Source: Actinomycetota bacterium
GTDB lineage: Bacteria > Actinomycetota > Actinomycetes > Mycobacteriales > Micromonosporaceae
Direction of reading: 5' to 3'
NCBI GenBank assembly: GCA_005885115.1
Contig: VAXX01000216.1
Location: forward strand, 1 to 5,050
Length of the DNA: 5,050 nucleotides
The position numbers were made by a program, and so were the translations under genes. The stretch's first letter is position 1; each line of letters starts with the position of its first letter. Below are positions 4,546-5,050 of the stretch, in pieces. The notes beneath the pieces were generated by a model. It did no database searches and was not told the DNA's origin. It was given only the letters and a program-made list of their open reading frames with translations.

Positions 4546-4863
4546 TTAGGCGGCGACGCTGACCGCGACCTCGTTGAGGCCCCGGGACGCCGACACCGTG
4601 GCGTCGCCGTTGCCGGAGCGGGACAGCGCCCGCAGCGTCCAGTTGCCCGGCGCCGCGAAGAACCGGAACTGTCCGGCCGCCGAGGTGACCACCTCGGCGG
4701 TGAACTCACCGGTGGCGTCCAGCAGCCGGACGTACGCCCCGGCCACCGGCGCGTCACCGGCGCGGACCACCCCGGTGATCACCGTTTCCTTCTCCAGGTC
4801 CACGCTCGCCGGGAGCGGGGCCGACTGCTCGGGTGCGCCGCACCCGGAAATGTCAGTAGTCAT
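4546..4863 (-). CDS. sseC: DUF1416 protein SseC, sulfurtransferase-associated
   Basis: A 105-aa small soluble protein matching the actinobacterial SseC/DUF1416 family (about 100 aa; M. tuberculosis Rv0814c). The family core is plain: LPASVDLEKETVITG (17-31), AYVRLLDATGEFTAEVV (43-59), then GQFRFFAAPGNWTLRAL (64-80) and GNGDATV (84-90). The strand-rich layout resembles carboxypeptidase-regulatory or transthyretin-like beta-sandwich domains. A cysteine near the N-terminus (C8, in SGCGAP) is also at a family-typical place. The biochemical role is not established; the link to sulfur metabolism comes from its constant position after a cysA-type sulfurtransferase, as here. ATG 4863 lies 3 nt after the sulfurtransferase TGA, with AAGG about 8 nt upstream inside the cysA end, so the pair is one operon. 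A strong hairpin terminator follows. Confidence 0.9.
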   Translation of the reverse strand: MTTDISGCGAPEQSAPLPASVDLEKETVITGVVRAGDAPVAGAYVRLLDATGEFTAEVVTSAAGQFRFFAAPGNWTLRALSRSGNGDATVSASRGLNEVAVSVAA

Positions 4864-4866
4864 CTC

Positions 4867-5050
4867 TCACGCCTTACCCGGTTCGTCGCCGAGCGCGACC
4901 GGGACGCCGACCAGCGACCCGTACTCGGTCCAGGAACCGTCGTAGTTCTTGACATTGGCCTGCCCGAGGAGCTCGTGCAGGGCGAACCAGGTGTGCGAGG
5001 AGCGCTCGCCGATCCGGCAGTACGCGATGGTGTCCCTGCCATCCTCCAGC
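4867..5050 (-). CDS. cysA: Thiosulfate sulfurtransferase (rhodanese), C-terminal 60 residues, runs off right edge
   Basis: This is the last 60 codons of a two-domain rhodanese of the actinobacterial CysA/SseA type (roughly 280 aa when complete). The active-site loop is present as [16 protein letters not shown] (fragment residues 7-22). Its cysteine (codon 5019-5017) accepts the sulfane sulfur as a persulfide, and the following loop matches the CRxGxRS form of these enzymes. [20 protein letters not shown] (27-46) and [14 protein letters not shown] (47-60) complete the catalytic domain. The enzyme transfers sulfur from thiosulfate to cyanide or thiol acceptors in the cytoplasm. Its partner sseC begins 3 nt downstream. 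In mycobacteria the equivalent pair is Rv0815c-Rv0814c. The promoter and the N-terminal, non-catalytic domain are outside the window. Confidence 0.93.
   Translation of the reverse strand, partial: LEDGRDTIAYCRIGERSSHTWFALHELLGQANVKNYDGSWTEYGSLVGVPVALGDEPGKA

Noticed and set aside
4860..5042. Minus-strand 60-codon frame starting MAGTPSR
   Set aside because: It is a +1 shadow of the rhodanese C-terminus; the true frame shows CRIGERS and [10 protein letters not shown].

Overview
The window is very GC-rich (GC-ending codons throughout, GTG starts common) and comes from an actinobacterium. The gene set, codon use and numerous GTAC tetranucleotides suggest Micromonosporaceae (Micromonospora, Salinispora or Actinoplanes type); this assignment is an inference. 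Nine protein genes pack almost the whole window, two of them cut by its edges. There is no sign of mobile elements, CRISPR or RNA genes. It reads as a conserved chromosomal housekeeping block. As I recall it, the Mycobacterium tuberculosis order Rv0812 (PabC-like), Rv0813c (FABP-like), Rv0814c (SseC2), Rv0815c (CysA2) matches, with extra genes inserted here.

Left part (1-1601). A minus-strand pair, a Fur-family regulator and a YgfZ-type folate-binding protein, overlaps by 4 bp. It diverges from a plus-strand class IV aminotransferase/aminodeoxychorismate lyase (PabC-like). The regulator keeps the histidines of the nickel site of Streptomyces Nur. Only 34 bp separate the two divergent GTG starts. 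That gap carries two back-to-back TANNNT -10 hexamers placed for leaderless mRNAs, arranged around a perfect 5-3-5 palindrome.

Middle (1598-2676). A nitrobindin/FABP-like heme-barrel gene on the minus strand converges on pabC with interlocked stop codons. It is translationally coupled (GTGA) to a tiny upstream ORF for a 34-aa single-pass membrane peptide. That ORF diverges from a DsrE-family gene through two -10 hexamers that share base pairs, i.e. a bidirectional, leaderless promoter.

Right part (2677-5050). A 103-bp gap with two tandem hairpins leads to an EamA/DMT-family 10-TM exporter. It converges, again with interlocked stops, on an unrecognised membrane-anchored, four-cysteine extracellular protein. 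A 12-bp perfect GC hairpin separates that gene from the minus-strand cysA-sseC operon (rhodanese-type sulfurtransferase plus DUF1416 protein), which runs in from the right edge.

Functional themes are folate (PabC, YgfZ), sulfur transfer (CysA, SseC, possibly DsrE), heme/NO (nitrobindin-like) and metal sensing (Fur/Nur-like). I see no wholly new system. The most notable items are the compact divergent leaderless promoters, the small coupled membrane ORF and the hairpin abutting the start of the unknown secreted protein.
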